A DNA stretch of 62,329 nt, from positions 1 through 62,329 of the forward strand of contig CAZYMB010000012.1 of NCBI GenBank assembly GCA_964648795.1. The letters are read 5' to 3'. Positions 1 through 7,795 of the stretch are shown here, piece by piece. This DNA is from JAHDDW01 sp964648795 (lineage in GTDB: Bacteria > Actinomycetota > Acidimicrobiia > Acidimicrobiales > SZUA-35). Below the pieces are notes generated by a model, which worked only from the letters and a program-made list of their open reading frames with translations, had not been told where the DNA came from and made no database searches. Position 1 is the stretch's first letter. Each line of letters starts with the position of its first letter. The position numbers were made by a program, and so were the translations under genes.

Positions 1-408
1 TATGACGCTTGGAAGACCGAGTTCGAACGCTACGAAGTGACGCCAGACACTCTGTTAGTTGGCCACAGCTGTGGTGGAGGATTCCTGACCCGTTGGTTGA
101 GTGAGAACAAAGTCTCAGCCGCCAAATGTGTTTTGGTAGCTCCATGGATTAACCCTCCGGACATTAATGATGTCTACGCTGATGTAGATGACTTCTTTGA
201 TTTCGAAATAGACTCAGAACTCGCCCAGCGAACACCTACAACAATATTTGCATCAAGCAATGATCATGCTTCTGTTCAGGAGTCTGGGCTTATCATTCGA
301 GATAAAGTTCCTCTGGCAAACTACAAAGAGTTTGCCGACCACGGCCACTTCTGCGTTAGCGACATTGGGCCACAGTTCCCAGCTTTGCTAGAAGAGTGTC
401 TTAGCTAG
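1..408 (+). CDS. RBBP9/YdeN-like serine hydrolase, 3' part only
   Basis: The reading frame is open from the first base of the window, so the N-terminus lies outside it. The visible 135 residues contain the nucleophile elbow GHSCGG (a GxSxG motif), followed by a short alpha/beta-hydrolase C-terminal half with an Asp in FASSNDHAS and a His in DHGHF. These are the usual acid and base positions. The small size and order of motifs fit the RBBP9/YdeN family of predicted serine esterases, whose substrates are mostly unknown. A GTG at 37 is an internal codon, not a convincing start. The fold is well supported; the substrate cannot be inferred. Confidence 0.8.
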   Translation, partial: YDAWKTEFERYEVTPDTLLVGHSCGGGFLTRWLSENKVSAAKCVLVAPWINPPDINDVYADVDDFFDFEIDSELAQRTPTTIFASSNDHASVQESGLIIRDKVPLANYKEFADHGHFCVSDIGPQFPALLEECLS

Positions 409-494
409 CTTGAAAGCCGAAGTCATAGCCTTCCGGGCAGTATTTCTTTGCTCCGCCGTTCCCCAAGTCCACCCGCTAAACTGGACAACTGCTT

Positions 495-568
495 GGGGGA
501 GTAGCTCAGTTGGTTAGAGCAATCGACTCATAATCGATCGGTCGTGGGTTCAAGTCCCGCCTCCCCCA
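495..568 (+). tRNA. tRNA with CAU anticodon (elongator Met likely; Ile2 possible)
   Basis: A full cloverleaf can be drawn: acceptor arms 495-501 and 561-567 pair over 7 bp, D stem GCTC/GAGC (504-507/517-520), anticodon stem ATCGA/TCGAT (522-526/534-538) with loop CTCATAA, and T stem GTGGG/CCCGC with loop TTCAAGT. The discriminator is A568 and no CCA is encoded. A CAU anticodon is shared by tRNA-Met and by tRNA-Ile2, whose C34 is modified to lysidine. The overall sequence looks more like elongator Met, but identity elements alone do not settle this. A TAAACT box at 477-482 lies 12 nt upstream and may be its -10 element. Confidence 0.93.
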
Positions 569-614
569 CTAAAAAACACTTAACCATTTTCCATATAGTG
601 TCGAAGCCCCTTAT

Positions 615-1256
615 ATGGATCTGCGTCTACATTTACAGACTCTTGCTGCTGCCGTAATGCTGGGCATTGGCGCGGGTCTAGTAATCTTTAGCGGTTGGGG
701 TGCAGCATCTTTCGATGCGCTTCTGGTTAGCCTCCAAGACTCAGTACTTGGCGATGGTGTGAGCATTGGGTTAATCTCGGCCGGAGTAGCAATCTTAAAC
801 TTTGTTGTTGCCTATTTCCTTGGGTTCAAATTTACGCTTCACGTACCAATAGCCATCCTTGGCACAACCCTTGGCCTAGAGGTCGTCTTTGCTCTTGGCG
901 TCGAAAACCCAAGCTTTATTGAAGCCAGCGTCCTTTTTATCAGCTCATATATATTCAAGGTGCTATCACTGGCCGTACTGCAGCACAGTCGAGTAGGCGG
1001 TGGCCCAGTAGAAGCAGTGATACTAGGCGTAGTAAACAAGTTTGGGCAGACAGAACTCAAGACTCGCCTGATGTACGAGGCCACTGTACTAGTCATCGTC
1101 TTTGCCCTCAGTGGGCCAATTGGATGGGGCACGTTTGTGGCGACCTTCATTATGCCATTCTCAATCGCTCACACCCAAAAAGCATTGGTTGGGAGCCGGG
1201 TACTGGTTTTTGGGGTAAGGCCGCAAAGACGAATAAGGCCAGTTCGGGCTAGCTAG
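615..1256 (+). CDS. YczE/YyaS/YitT-like integral membrane protein, copy 1
   Basis: A 213-residue, very hydrophobic protein with about five to six membrane spans. The N-terminal pattern GIGAGLVIFSGWGAASFDAL is typical of the YczE family (a glycine-rich first helix, then GxG/A-x-x-x-D). A second conserved-looking patch, HSRVGGGPVEAVI, precedes a short helix and the last two spans. The family has no settled biochemical role. It lies 46 nt after the CAU tRNA, and a TATAGT box at 594-599 could be its promoter. The next gene is a paralogue in the same direction (same GWGA patch, VGGSSLESLI patch and closing GP(I/V) motif), so the pair is a tandem duplication. Confidence 0.7.
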   Translation: MDLRLHLQTLAAAVMLGIGAGLVIFSGWGAASFDALLVSLQDSVLGDGVSIGLISAGVAILNFVVAYFLGFKFTLHVPIAILGTTLGLEVVFALGVENPSFIEASVLFISSYIFKVLSLAVLQHSRVGGGPVEAVILGVVNKFGQTELKTRLMYEATVLVIVFALSGPIGWGTFVATFIMPFSIAHTQKALVGSRVLVFGVRPQRRIRPVRAS

Positions 1257-1333
1257 CCGGGTTGGCTGTTTCAAACTTGTGAAAGTTCGGAGAATGAGCT
1301 AAATGTTTTTCAGGTTCTTGTCGATGCCATCAG

Positions 1334-2154
1334 ATGTGCTGGCGTCTTAGTTCTCAAACCTTTCTTGCCGGCATAGTTCTGGGCTTCGGCATAGGCTTAG
1401 TTCTCGGTATTGGTTGGGGAGCAAGCCCACACGACGCAATGATTGCCGCAATCAGTGACCTGATCGGGACAGCTTGGATCACACCTGGTGTAGTTACACT
1501 GTCGGTCGCAGCAATCTACCTACTCATTGCTCACAGCGTAGGTTTCCACCTTTCGTTTCAGATTCCGATAGCAATTCTCGGCATATCACTCGGGGTAGAT
1601 CTAGGCGCCTTCGTCGTACCAACCTCCGATACGTTCTTTGTTATCGCATCAGTATTTACTGGCGCATTGGTCTTAAAGACGCTGTCAATTTCGTGGCTTG
1701 TGGAATCACACGTAGGCGGGTCAAGTCTAGAGTCGCTTATCATTGCGCTTTCAGAGAAGTTGGGCGTGACAACACTAAGAACTCGTTTGGCAGGCGAGTT
1801 CCTCTTCCTTCTAGTAGCGCTAGTGTTAGCGGGTCCAGTCGATTTAGGGACCTACCTAGCAGCGATACTATTGCCAACAGCGATAACGCTATTTCGGAAG
1901 TGGGCTTTCTACTCAGGAGTGGATCGNNNNNNNNNNNNNNNNNNNNNNNNNNNNNNNNNNNNNNNNNNNNNNNNNNNNNNNNNNNNNNNNNNNNNNNNNN
2001 NNNNNNNNNNNNNNNNNNNNNNNNNNTGCCAACAGCGATAACGCTATTTCGGAAGTGGGCTTTCTACTCAGGAGTGGATCGACTCTCGATTACCAGGAAT
2101 GATTCCTGTGTGCCTAAGTCACGCTTCGAAGGCGTGCGAACATACTTGCGTTGA
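1334..2154 (+). CDS. YczE/YyaS/YitT-like integral membrane protein, copy 2 (spans assembly gap)
   Basis: Paralogue of the preceding gene. It shares the glycine-rich first helix (GFGIGLVLGIGWGASPHDAM), an internal HVGGSS patch and a similar number of membrane spans. The coding sequence runs into a 100-N gap at 1927-2026. The 55 nt before the gap are repeated exactly after it. Removing one copy plus the Ns (155 nt) joins the upstream frame to a downstream frame that ends at 2154 with a tail ending GVRTYLR. The repaired protein would be about 221 residues, close to copy 1. The gene is therefore probably intact and only broken in the assembly. Function unknown. Confidence 0.65.
1872..1926 (+). 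repeat. 55-nt overlap, left copy, before gap 1
   Basis: These 55 bases recur without a mismatch at 2027-2081 on the other side of the N run. They belong to the coding sequence of the second YczE-like gene. Confidence 0.95.
1927..2026. other. Assembly gap of exactly 100 N
   Basis: The run of 100 Ns has the round length that scaffolders insert as a placeholder. The identical 55-nt flanks show that the two contig ends overlap, so the true gap size is most likely negative. Confidence 0.97.
2027..2081 (+). repeat. 55-nt overlap, right copy, after gap 1
   Basis: Exact copy of 1872-1926. The offset of 155 nt matches the frame change needed to continue the interrupted membrane-protein gene to its stop at 2154. 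Confidence 0.95.
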
Positions 2155-2182
2155 GGTTGGGTAGCAGTCCGTGTGGGCAAGC

Positions 2183-2188
2183 TAGACT
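2183..2188 (+). promoter_or_regulatory. -10 box TAGACT of valS (leaderless)
   Basis: TAGACT ends 6 nt before the valS ATG, so transcription would begin at or next to the start codon. There is no Shine-Dalgarno sequence in front of the ATG, which fits leaderless translation. Confidence 0.5.
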
Positions 2189-2194
2189 GTTGCG

Positions 2195-5100
2195 ATGTCT
2201 AAAAGTGATCAGTTAGCGACGACCTATGTCCCCTCCGAGGCTGAACCTCAGATAGCAGCGCTTTGGAAGTCCTCTGGAGTCTTTGCAGCGCCAAGTGAAG
2301 CTGATCCAGATACGTCGTTCTCGATCGTAATTCCGCCGCCGAACGTGACAGCGGCCCTTCACCTCGGTCACGCCTTAAACAACAGCCTCCAAGACGTAGT
2401 GGTTCGCTATAACCGAATGCTCGGCAACCCGACATTGTGGATGCCCGGAACAGACCATGCTGGTATTGCAACACAGACAGTCGTCGAGAAACGTTTGCTA
2501 GCTGAGGGAATCAAACGCCTAGAAATGGGGAGGGAAGCTTTCGTTGAACGTACCCAGGCTTGGAAAGACGAGTACGAACAAGTTATTGTCGACCAGCTGC
2601 TAGCAATGGGTGCGTCATGTGATTGGGATCGCATTCGTTTCACAATGGACGAGATGTGTTCGGTTTCAGTACGTCACGCTTTCTACACGTTGTTCAAAGA
2701 CGGCCTTATCTATCGAGGTAAGCGTCTAGTTAACTGGGACCCGGCAACTCAGACAGCTTTAGCCGATGACGAAGTTGAGATGGAAGAAGTCGCTGGCCAC
2801 ATGTGGTACTTGAAGTACCCGCTTGAGAATCCGCTAGACGATGGCACAACACACGTAACGGTTGCAACTACTCGACCCGAGACAATGTTTGGCGATACTG
2901 CAGTTGCCATTAACCCGCAAGACCCAAGAGCTGAAAAGCTGCGAGGCCAAAACGTAGTGCTCCCAATAGTCGATCGCTTAATCCCAATTATTGAAGACGA
3001 CTATGTTGTACTTCCTGACCCAGAGTCATCTGACAACAAAGCCAAGATGGCTAGTGGGTTCTTGAAGGTCACTCCTGCTCACGATCAGAACGACTGGGAA
3101 ATTGGTGAACGCCATGGCCTAGACGTCGTCAATGTATTGGCAGCAGATGGAACAGTAAGTGACGCCTATGGCTGGGCTGAAACACGCAATGATGTAACCG
3201 ATGTTGCTCGCCAATTCTTAGGGATGGACCGAGAAGTTGCTCGCCAGGCTGTTGCGGACTGGTTTGAAGCCCAAGGCTTGTTAGAGCAAGCCAAGCCGTA
3301 CTCGCACTCGGTTGGCCACTCATATCGCTCGCACGTGCCAATTGAGCCATGGCTCAGCGACCAGTGGTACGTAAAGGTAACCGATGACCGATTATCAGGC
3401 TCAGCCAATAGGGCCCTACAAGCTGACCAACAAAGCGACCCAGCCCCAGAGCACAAGACAACGGATGCCTCAGGCGACGGCGACCTAGCCTTCACTCCGC
3501 AGCGTTACGCCAAGACTTTCCAAACCTGGCACGAGAACATTCGTGACTGGTGTATTTCTCGTCAGCTATGGTGGGGCCACCAGATACCTGTTTGGTCTAA
3601 GGCCACAGACATCACGGACGAAAGCGCCCAGGTAGCCGAGGCCCCAGTTGTCAAAGAAGACGGAACCGTGCATGTATCAGCAGTTGTTGGGGATCAGCTC
3701 GTACAGTCGGTTTGTATTCCGCCACAAGAAACTCTGGACGCTGACTTAGGCGGCGGCAGCGAAGCAGAACTAATCAAACAGCTAGAAGTCGATGGCTTTG
3801 TTCGTGACCCAGATGTCCTAGACACATGGTTCTCGGCAGCTCTGTGGCCGATGTCGACAATGGGTTGGCCACACCCAGAGAACTATCCAGAAACTGTTGG
3901 TCTTCTAGAAAGCTACAATCCAACTTCAGTTCTTATGACCGCACGAGAAATTATCACCTTATGGGTTTCTCGTATGACTATGTTCAACCGCTACTTCCGT
4001 GCTGACGATGGTGCGCCAGTTCCATTTACCGATGTCTTTATCCACGCAATGGTTCAAGACGGGCACGGCCAGAAGATGTCTAAGAGTCTGGGTAACGGCG
4101 TTGACCCGAGAGACATTATTCACTCTCATGGGGCGGACGCTATGCGCTATGCGCTAGTGGCGATGACCACTGAAACTCAAGACGTACGTATGCCCGTAGA
4201 TGTCATCTGCCCACATACTGGAGAATCGTTCGATCCCGAGTACATTACGACGTCTGCTGGTTACGAGGTAGCGGCCCCAGTACAGAAGAGCCCAAGCGAC
4301 CCCAGCAAAGAAATGGTGACGCTCTATGGTGTAGCCTCCGGTGAAGTTGAAGCAACAGATGAGCGACCGCTGGCTCGCAACTCGTCACCTAAGTTCGACG
4401 CTGGTAGAGCCTTCGTTAACAAAGTCTGGAATGCCACTCGTTTCTCCATGACAAGAATTGATGGATCAGGCGAGCCTGTCTCAGTTGCTGAATCTGATTT
4501 AGTGTTTGTAGATAAGTGGATACTGTCACGTCTTAGCTTGACGCTGGATGAGCTAGCCAAAGCCTATGAAGGTTTCCAGTTTGCTCGAATAGCAGAACTG
4601 ACATATGACTTCATATGGCGTGACTTGGCAGATGTGTATTTAGAAGCAATCAAGCCAACCGTTGATGACAGTAAAGCTCAGCAGGCTGTGTTGGCATCCG
4701 TGATTAACGCAGTGATGCGTATGTTGCATCCGATCTGCCCATTTGTAACCGAAGAGCTTTGGTCACATGTGCGAGACATCCAGTGCGGAACAGTTGCTGG
4801 CCTTGAACTAGTGGACAATGAGATTTTGGCAGGCGCAGCTTGGCCTAAGGTAACCACTGACTTTGGTGGCGGCGAGCTAGTAAAGACCTTCGACCAGGCA
4901 TTCGGATTAGTTCAACAAGTTCGTAACGTAAGAGCTCAACGAGGCGTCAAGCCAAAAGATAAAGTAGACCTGTTCGTATCGGGTGGCCCACAGTCAGCGA
5001 GTTATATAGAAGGTTCTGCTGGAATGGTTCAGACCTTGGCTGGAGTAGCAGAAGTAGCTTCAGCCGATGACGTGGGCCCTGGTGCAAGCGCTTTCGTTTA

Positions 5101-5341
5101 CGAAGGCGTCGAGTTCTTTGTTGCGACCAATGCCGCCGATATCGACCCCGAGGCAGAAGCGAAGCGCTTACAGGAGTCACTAGAGGAGCTCGAATCTAAA
5201 ATAGCTAATTTAGAGAAGCGTCTAGCTAATGAAAACTATGTGAATAAGGCAAAGCCCGAACTTGTTCAAGAAACTAGAGACCAGCTGGCATCGGCTATCA
5301 AAGAGCGCGACGTGGTGACGAAGGCCCTGGAGTCTTTATAA
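2195..5341 (+). CDS. valS: Valyl-tRNA synthetase, long form with insertions
   Basis: Class I aminoacyl-tRNA synthetase that charges tRNA-Val and edits threonine mischarging. The HIGH-type signature HLGH is at residues 56-59 and KMSKS at about 627-631. The editing domain lies between them, with TTRPETMFGDTAVA. DVLDTWFSAALWP and a C-terminal coiled-coil arm (about 970-1048) are also typical. At 1048 residues it is longer than most bacterial ValRS. Extra sequence lies before and around the catalytic core (an Asp/Glu-rich segment near 400-425 and another near 475-520) and between KMSKS and the anticodon-binding domain (about 671-735, beginning ICPHTGESFDP). A tRNA-Val gene lies 1.6 kb downstream. 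Confidence 0.97.
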   Translation: MSKSDQLATTYVPSEAEPQIAALWKSSGVFAAPSEADPDTSFSIVIPPPNVTAALHLGHALNNSLQDVVVRYNRMLGNPTLWMPGTDHAGIATQTVVEKRLLAEGIKRLEMGREAFVERTQAWKDEYEQVIVDQLLAMGASCDWDRIRFTMDEMCSVSVRHAFYTLFKDGLIYRGKRLVNWDPATQTALADDEVEMEEVAGHMWYLKYPLENPLDDGTTHVTVATTRPETMFGDTAVAINPQDPRAEKLRGQNVVLPIVDRLIPIIEDDYVVLPDPESSDNKAKMASGFLKVTPAHDQNDWEIGERHGLDVVNVLAADGTVSDAYGWAETRNDVTDVARQFLGMDREVARQAVADWFEAQGLLEQAKPYSHSVGHSYRSHVPIEPWLSDQWYVKVTDDRLSGSANRALQADQQSDPAPEHKTTDASGDGDLAFTPQRYAKTFQTWHENIRDWCISRQLWWGHQIPVWSKATDITDESAQVAEAPVVKEDGTVHVSAVVGDQLVQSVCIPPQETLDADLGGGSEAELIKQLEVDGFVRDPDVLDTWFSAALWPMSTMGWPHPENYPETVGLLESYNPTSVLMTAREIITLWVSRMTMFNRYFRADDGAPVPFTDVFIHAMVQDGHGQKMSKSLGNGVDPRDIIHSHGADAMRYALVAMTTETQDVRMPVDVICPHTGESFDPEYITTSAGYEVAAPVQKSPSDPSKEMVTLYGVASGEVEATDERPLARNSSPKFDAGRAFVNKVWNATRFSMTRIDGSGEPVSVAESDLVFVDKWILSRLSLTLDELAKAYEGFQFARIAELTYDFIWRDLADVYLEAIKPTVDDSKAQQAVLASVINAVMRMLHPICPFVTEELWSHVRDIQCGTVAGLELVDNEILAGAAWPKVTTDFGGGELVKTFDQAFGLVQQVRNVRAQRGVKPKDKVDLFVSGGPQSASYIEGSAGMVQTLAGVAEVASADDVGPGASAFVYEGVEFFVATNAADIDPEAEAKRLQESLEELESKIANLEKRLANENYVNKAKPELVQETRDQLASAIKERDVVTKALESL

Positions 5342-5355
5342 AGCTGAACCTTGTT

Positions 5356-6042
5356 ATGACGAAGTTTGAAACAATTATCTTTGATATGGACGGCACTCTT
5401 ATCGATGGGGTAGACCCCGAGACAGGTCAGAGTGTAGATGTACATCGAGAGGCGTGGAAGCGAGCGTTTAAAGAATCCGGTCTTGAGTTTAATTCGGAAC
5501 TTCACAGAACCAAGATTCGTGGTCGAACGTACCCTGAGATTGACGCAACACTTCAAGAGGTTTACGGATTGTCTAGCGGCGTCTCTGTGGCAGAGGCTAA
5601 AAGACAGTTGTATATTACGGAGGGAATCGACACCTATGTGGCGCTATTGCCAGGGGTCGAGGAAACGTTAACACGGCTCCAAGCAGAGGGCTATAAGTTA
5701 GCCTTGCTAACGAATGCTAAACGTGAAGAGACAGATCGCGTCATTAACAAATTGGAACTCGATCGGTTCTTTGGTTCGGACACGCTGACTCTGACTGAGG
5801 TGCTTGCTGATGGACAAGACGGTAAGCCTGACCCCTACGGGCTAAACCGAATGATCCAAATTCTCGGGGCTACCACCGAGAAAACTGTATTTGTGGGGGA
5901 CACTACAACAGACATGAAAACCGCTAAGAATGCTGGAATATCAGTAATCGGCTACTCTCACGCCGTGCCAGCCGAAGAGCTGGAAGCAGCGGGCGCAACA
6001 ATGGTAATTAAATCCTTTCAAGGGGTATTAACGCTGGTTTAA
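5356..6042 (+). CDS. HAD-superfamily phosphatase, beta-phosphoglucomutase/Gph-like
   Basis: Cytoplasmic HAD hydrolase of 228 residues with all four motifs. DMDGT (residues 10-14) gives the nucleophile and acid/base Asp. Motif II is LLTNA, the motif III lysine is in GKPDP, and VGDTTTDMKTAKNAG gives the metal-binding Asp pair. A helical cap is inserted after motif I, as in subclass I enzymes (phosphoglycolate phosphatase, beta-phosphoglucomutase, pyrophosphatase PpaX). The catalytic machinery is complete, but the substrate cannot be assigned from sequence. It follows valS by 14 nt and is probably cotranscribed with it. Confidence 0.88.
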   Translation: MTKFETIIFDMDGTLIDGVDPETGQSVDVHREAWKRAFKESGLEFNSELHRTKIRGRTYPEIDATLQEVYGLSSGVSVAEAKRQLYITEGIDTYVALLPGVEETLTRLQAEGYKLALLTNAKREETDRVINKLELDRFFGSDTLTLTEVLADGQDGKPDPYGLNRMIQILGATTEKTVFVGDTTTDMKTAKNAGISVIGYSHAVPAEELEAAGATMVIKSFQGVLTLV

Positions 6043-6083
6043 CAGTCTCATCTGGTAGTGACATGCAAATTCAGGGCTTGTAG

Positions 6084-6112
6084 TTCAAATCAAGAACTGT
6101 CGAGGCTATAAT
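6084..6112 (+). promoter_or_regulatory. Promoter upstream of the SHOCT-domain gene
   Basis: A perfect -10 hexamer TATAAT at 6107-6112 is preceded, with a 17-bp spacer, by TTCAAA at 6084-6089 (four of six -35 consensus bases). The predicted start near 6119 leaves an untranslated leader of about 105 nt before the ATG at 6224. Confidence 0.55.
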
Positions 6113-6223
6113 TGTCTATGTCTTAGCAGCTGAGGTCATATTGGTCCGCTGTTCTCGATGCCCTGGGCGGCTAATCGAGGTTCGAGACAATTCAACCTGA
6201 CTTCTACTAGCGAGGTGCTAGCC

Positions 6224-6514
6224 ATGGGTAAGCAACGTTCAACATTTGCAAAGCTGCAGCGTGATAAAGCCAAAAAAGAGAAAGCTCAAGAAAGAGCTGC
6301 TGCAAAGTCAGCCAAGAATCAACCAGATCCATTTGAAGAGGCTGCTACTCAGCGAGAGAAGTCAACCGAACAACTTGTTGGGGGAGCGGGAGAACCGTCG
6401 CCAGATGAGCTGCTGCAAATTGTTGAGGAATTAACGCGAAGGCATCAGTCAGGTGATCTAACTGATGAGGAATTTGAAGAAGCCAAAGTGGAGCTCTTCG
6501 CCCGACTCGGCTAG
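6224..6514 (+). CDS. Small basic protein with C-terminal SHOCT domain
   Basis: The chosen ATG is preceded by GAGGTG with an 8-nt spacing. An in-frame ATG at 6158 lies in a stretch without coding character. The 96-residue product has a Lys/Arg/Ala-rich helical N-terminus (residues 1-35, with KAKKEKAQERAAAK). Its last 30 residues, from LLQIVEELTRRHQSGDLTDE to the end, are a SHOCT domain, a short two-helix module found at C-termini and thought to mediate oligomerisation or membrane/nucleic-acid association. The basic N-terminus would suit nucleic-acid or membrane-phosphate binding, but this is inference. No enzymatic motif is visible. Confidence 0.75.
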   Translation: MGKQRSTFAKLQRDKAKKEKAQERAAAKSAKNQPDPFEEAATQREKSTEQLVGGAGEPSPDELLQIVEELTRRHQSGDLTDEEFEEAKVELFARLG

Positions 6515-6522
6515 CTAGGTCT

Positions 6523-6681
6523 TTAAGAGTCGACCGCTAGGATGTCTGGTTCTTGAGGAACGGCGTTCTCGCCGGACATCATGAACAACCCACCTAGTAC
6601 CATTACTGCAACTAACATTGCTGCTGAAACTCTGTACAGAATTTGATCTGGTGTGAGTATGAGATTCTCTTTTTCCGCCAT
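6523..6681 (-). CDS. 52-residue single-span membrane protein, unrecognised
   Basis: Read on the minus strand, ATG at 6681-6679 opens a frame that ends in TAA at 6525-6523. The Shine-Dalgarno is excellent (CTTGGAGGAAAC immediately before the ATG). The protein begins MAEKENLILTPDQIL, has one hydrophobic helix of about 20 residues (VSAAMLVAVMVLGGLFMM, residues 18-35), and ends in a short acidic tail PQEPDILAVDS. By charge distribution the N-terminus would be cytoplasmic. It converges on the SHOCT-domain gene, with 8 nt between the stop codons. It resembles no family I know. The strong ribosome binding site is the main reason for calling it. Confidence 0.6.
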   Translation of the reverse strand: MAEKENLILTPDQILYRVSAAMLVAVMVLGGLFMMSGENAVPQEPDILAVDS

Positions 6682-6722
6682 GTTTCCTCCAAGCTTGTAC
6701 CTGCTTGTTGAATTACCCTCAC

Positions 6723-6747
6723 ACTCATAGTAACCCCTTCTATGAGT
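6723..6747 (-). promoter_or_regulatory. Inverted repeat upstream of the small membrane protein
   Basis: ACTCATAG (6723-6730) and CTATGAGT (6740-6747) are perfect 8-bp arms around a 9-nt loop. The element lies about 42 nt upstream of the small protein's start codon, on its promoter or leader side. It could be an operator or an RNA hairpin. No transcription start can be fixed here. Confidence 0.35.
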
Positions 6748-6903
6748 CTTGCCACATCACCCTGGCTTGGAACTCGGAAGAAACTCCCTGATAGTAAAAA
6801 TATCGACTCCTGGAGCGGTCAATTTAGACCTAGGTCATGCTCTCCATAGAAATGAGCCGGATGTATCATTACGGTTGGTCATCGAGCTATACTCATCCAT
6901 TCC

Positions 6904-6977
6904 GGGCGTTTAGCTCAGCTGGCTAGAGCACCTCCCTTACAAGGAGGGGGTCGGGGGTTCAAGTCCCTCAACGCCCA
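6904..6977 (+). tRNA. tRNA-Val (UAC anticodon)
   Basis: The cloverleaf is complete: acceptor GGGCGTT (6904-6910) pairs with AACGCCC (6970-6976), D stem GCTC/GAGC, anticodon stem CCTCC/GGAGG with loop CTTACAA (anticodon TAC), and T stem with loop TTCAAGT. The discriminator is A6977 and no CCA is encoded. A TATACT hexamer at 6889-6894 lies 9 nt before the 5' end and is a plausible -10 box. The rest of the stretch from 6690 to 7178 holds only the inverted repeats listed and no convincing gene. Confidence 0.95.
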
Positions 6978-7011
6978 CTCCGGAGGGGCTTTTCGCTAAG
7001 CCGCCAACAGG

Positions 7012-7039
7012 AAATCTTACTCTTAATTTGGTGAGATTT
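7012..7039. repeat. Inverted repeat between tRNA-Val and the NUDIX gene
   Basis: AAATCTTAC (7012-7020) and GTGAGATTT (7031-7039) can form a 9-bp stem with one G-T pair and a 10-nt loop. It lies between convergent transcription units and may act as a weak terminator, but no clear T run follows on either strand. Confidence 0.3.
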
Positions 7040-7178
7040 CGCCCTAGTTCCAAAGCAAGGTTAGGGGCTGGCTTAGGCCGAGATCCTTGGGCTGTGCCGG
7101 CCGCTCAGTAGTAAGACATTGTTACATAATCGCAACATAGCTACTGTCTAAATGCGAGGCTCTCTATGGCTATTCAAC

Positions 7179-7766
7179 CTAACGTTGTGAGATTCGGTCA
7201 GAAAAAAAGCGGACTAGTTGCGCCAAGCTGCGATCTTCTTTGACCGTACCGTTGAGCATGGCCTCTATAAATTCGGGAATCGGCATCCATTTTGCTTGAA
7301 TAGCCTCTCCTTCACCTAAGTCTTGTTCTGCTGCTTCAGATCGTGAGGCCTCGGCTACGAAGTAGTGGAGATCCCACTGGATTGTTGCCCCGCATTTGGC
7401 TACAGCTAGAGGCTTGAGGCTAATCGCTGTGTAGCCGGTCTCTTCTTTGAGTTCTCGGGCAGCACCCTCTAGTGCGAATTTTGCTATGTCCTCACCACTG
7501 TTCAGGGCTGCTCTGTATTCTTCGAGCGTATCGAACACCTTGCCACCAGGTATGCGAAGATCAATTTCGTCAATTTCCATTCGGTACTCAGACATCGCAA
7601 GAATATGGTCGCCGTCAAGGCAGATGACTCTTGTCCCTGGCGGGCGTCTGGCATTCTCAAATTCAGTTATCGTGTCGCCAATAGAAACCTTCTGCGAAAT
7701 AATTTCGAGTAGCTTTCCTGAGAACTTAACAACTGGATCGCCAATTGGTTTGGGCACATTATTCAT
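7179..7766 (-). CDS. NUDIX hydrolase, ADP-ribose pyrophosphatase-like, with split NUDIX box
   Basis: Cytoplasmic 195-residue NUDIX protein. The core metal-binding segment AARELKEETGY is intact. The glycine start of the box (IPGGKVF) is separated from it by about 25 extra residues (TLEEYRAALNSGED and following), so the usual G-x5-E-x7-REUxEExGU spacing is broken by an insertion. The N-terminal part resembles ADP-ribose/ADP-sugar pyrophosphatases. The likely role is hydrolysis of a nucleoside diphosphate derivative. It lies 29 nt after the nucleoside hydrolase gene on the same strand, so the two probably share a transcript and a nucleotide-salvage theme. Confidence 0.78.
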   Translation of the reverse strand: MNNVPKPIGDPVVKFSGKLLEIISQKVSIGDTITEFENARRPPGTRVICLDGDHILAMSEYRMEIDEIDLRIPGGKVFDTLEEYRAALNSGEDIAKFALEGAARELKEETGYTAISLKPLAVAKCGATIQWDLHYFVAEASRSEAAEQDLGEGEAIQAKWMPIPEFIEAMLNGTVKEDRSLAQLVRFFSDRISQR

Positions 7767-7795
7767 GACTCTGATTTTAGCGGTCTCAGAATTGG

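Noticed and set aside
1872..2081. The 55-nt direct repeat as a genuine repeat or mobile-element footprint
   Set aside because: The same repeat length flanks the second 100-N gap in an unrelated gene, and collapsing it restores both reading frames. An assembly cause explains everything.
6158..6223. N-terminal extension of the SHOCT-domain protein from ATG 6158
   Set aside because: No Shine-Dalgarno at 6158, while ATG 6224 has GAGGTG in place and begins the basic helix directly.
6977..6995. Terminator directly after tRNA-Val (CTCCGGAG then GGGGCTTTT)
   Set aside because: The stem would use acceptor-stem bases of the tRNA or have no loop, so it is not a convincing hairpin.
7158..7235. 25-codon frame between tRNA-Val and the NUDIX gene
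   Set aside because: It overlaps the NUDIX 3' end, has no ribosome site and no recognisable composition.
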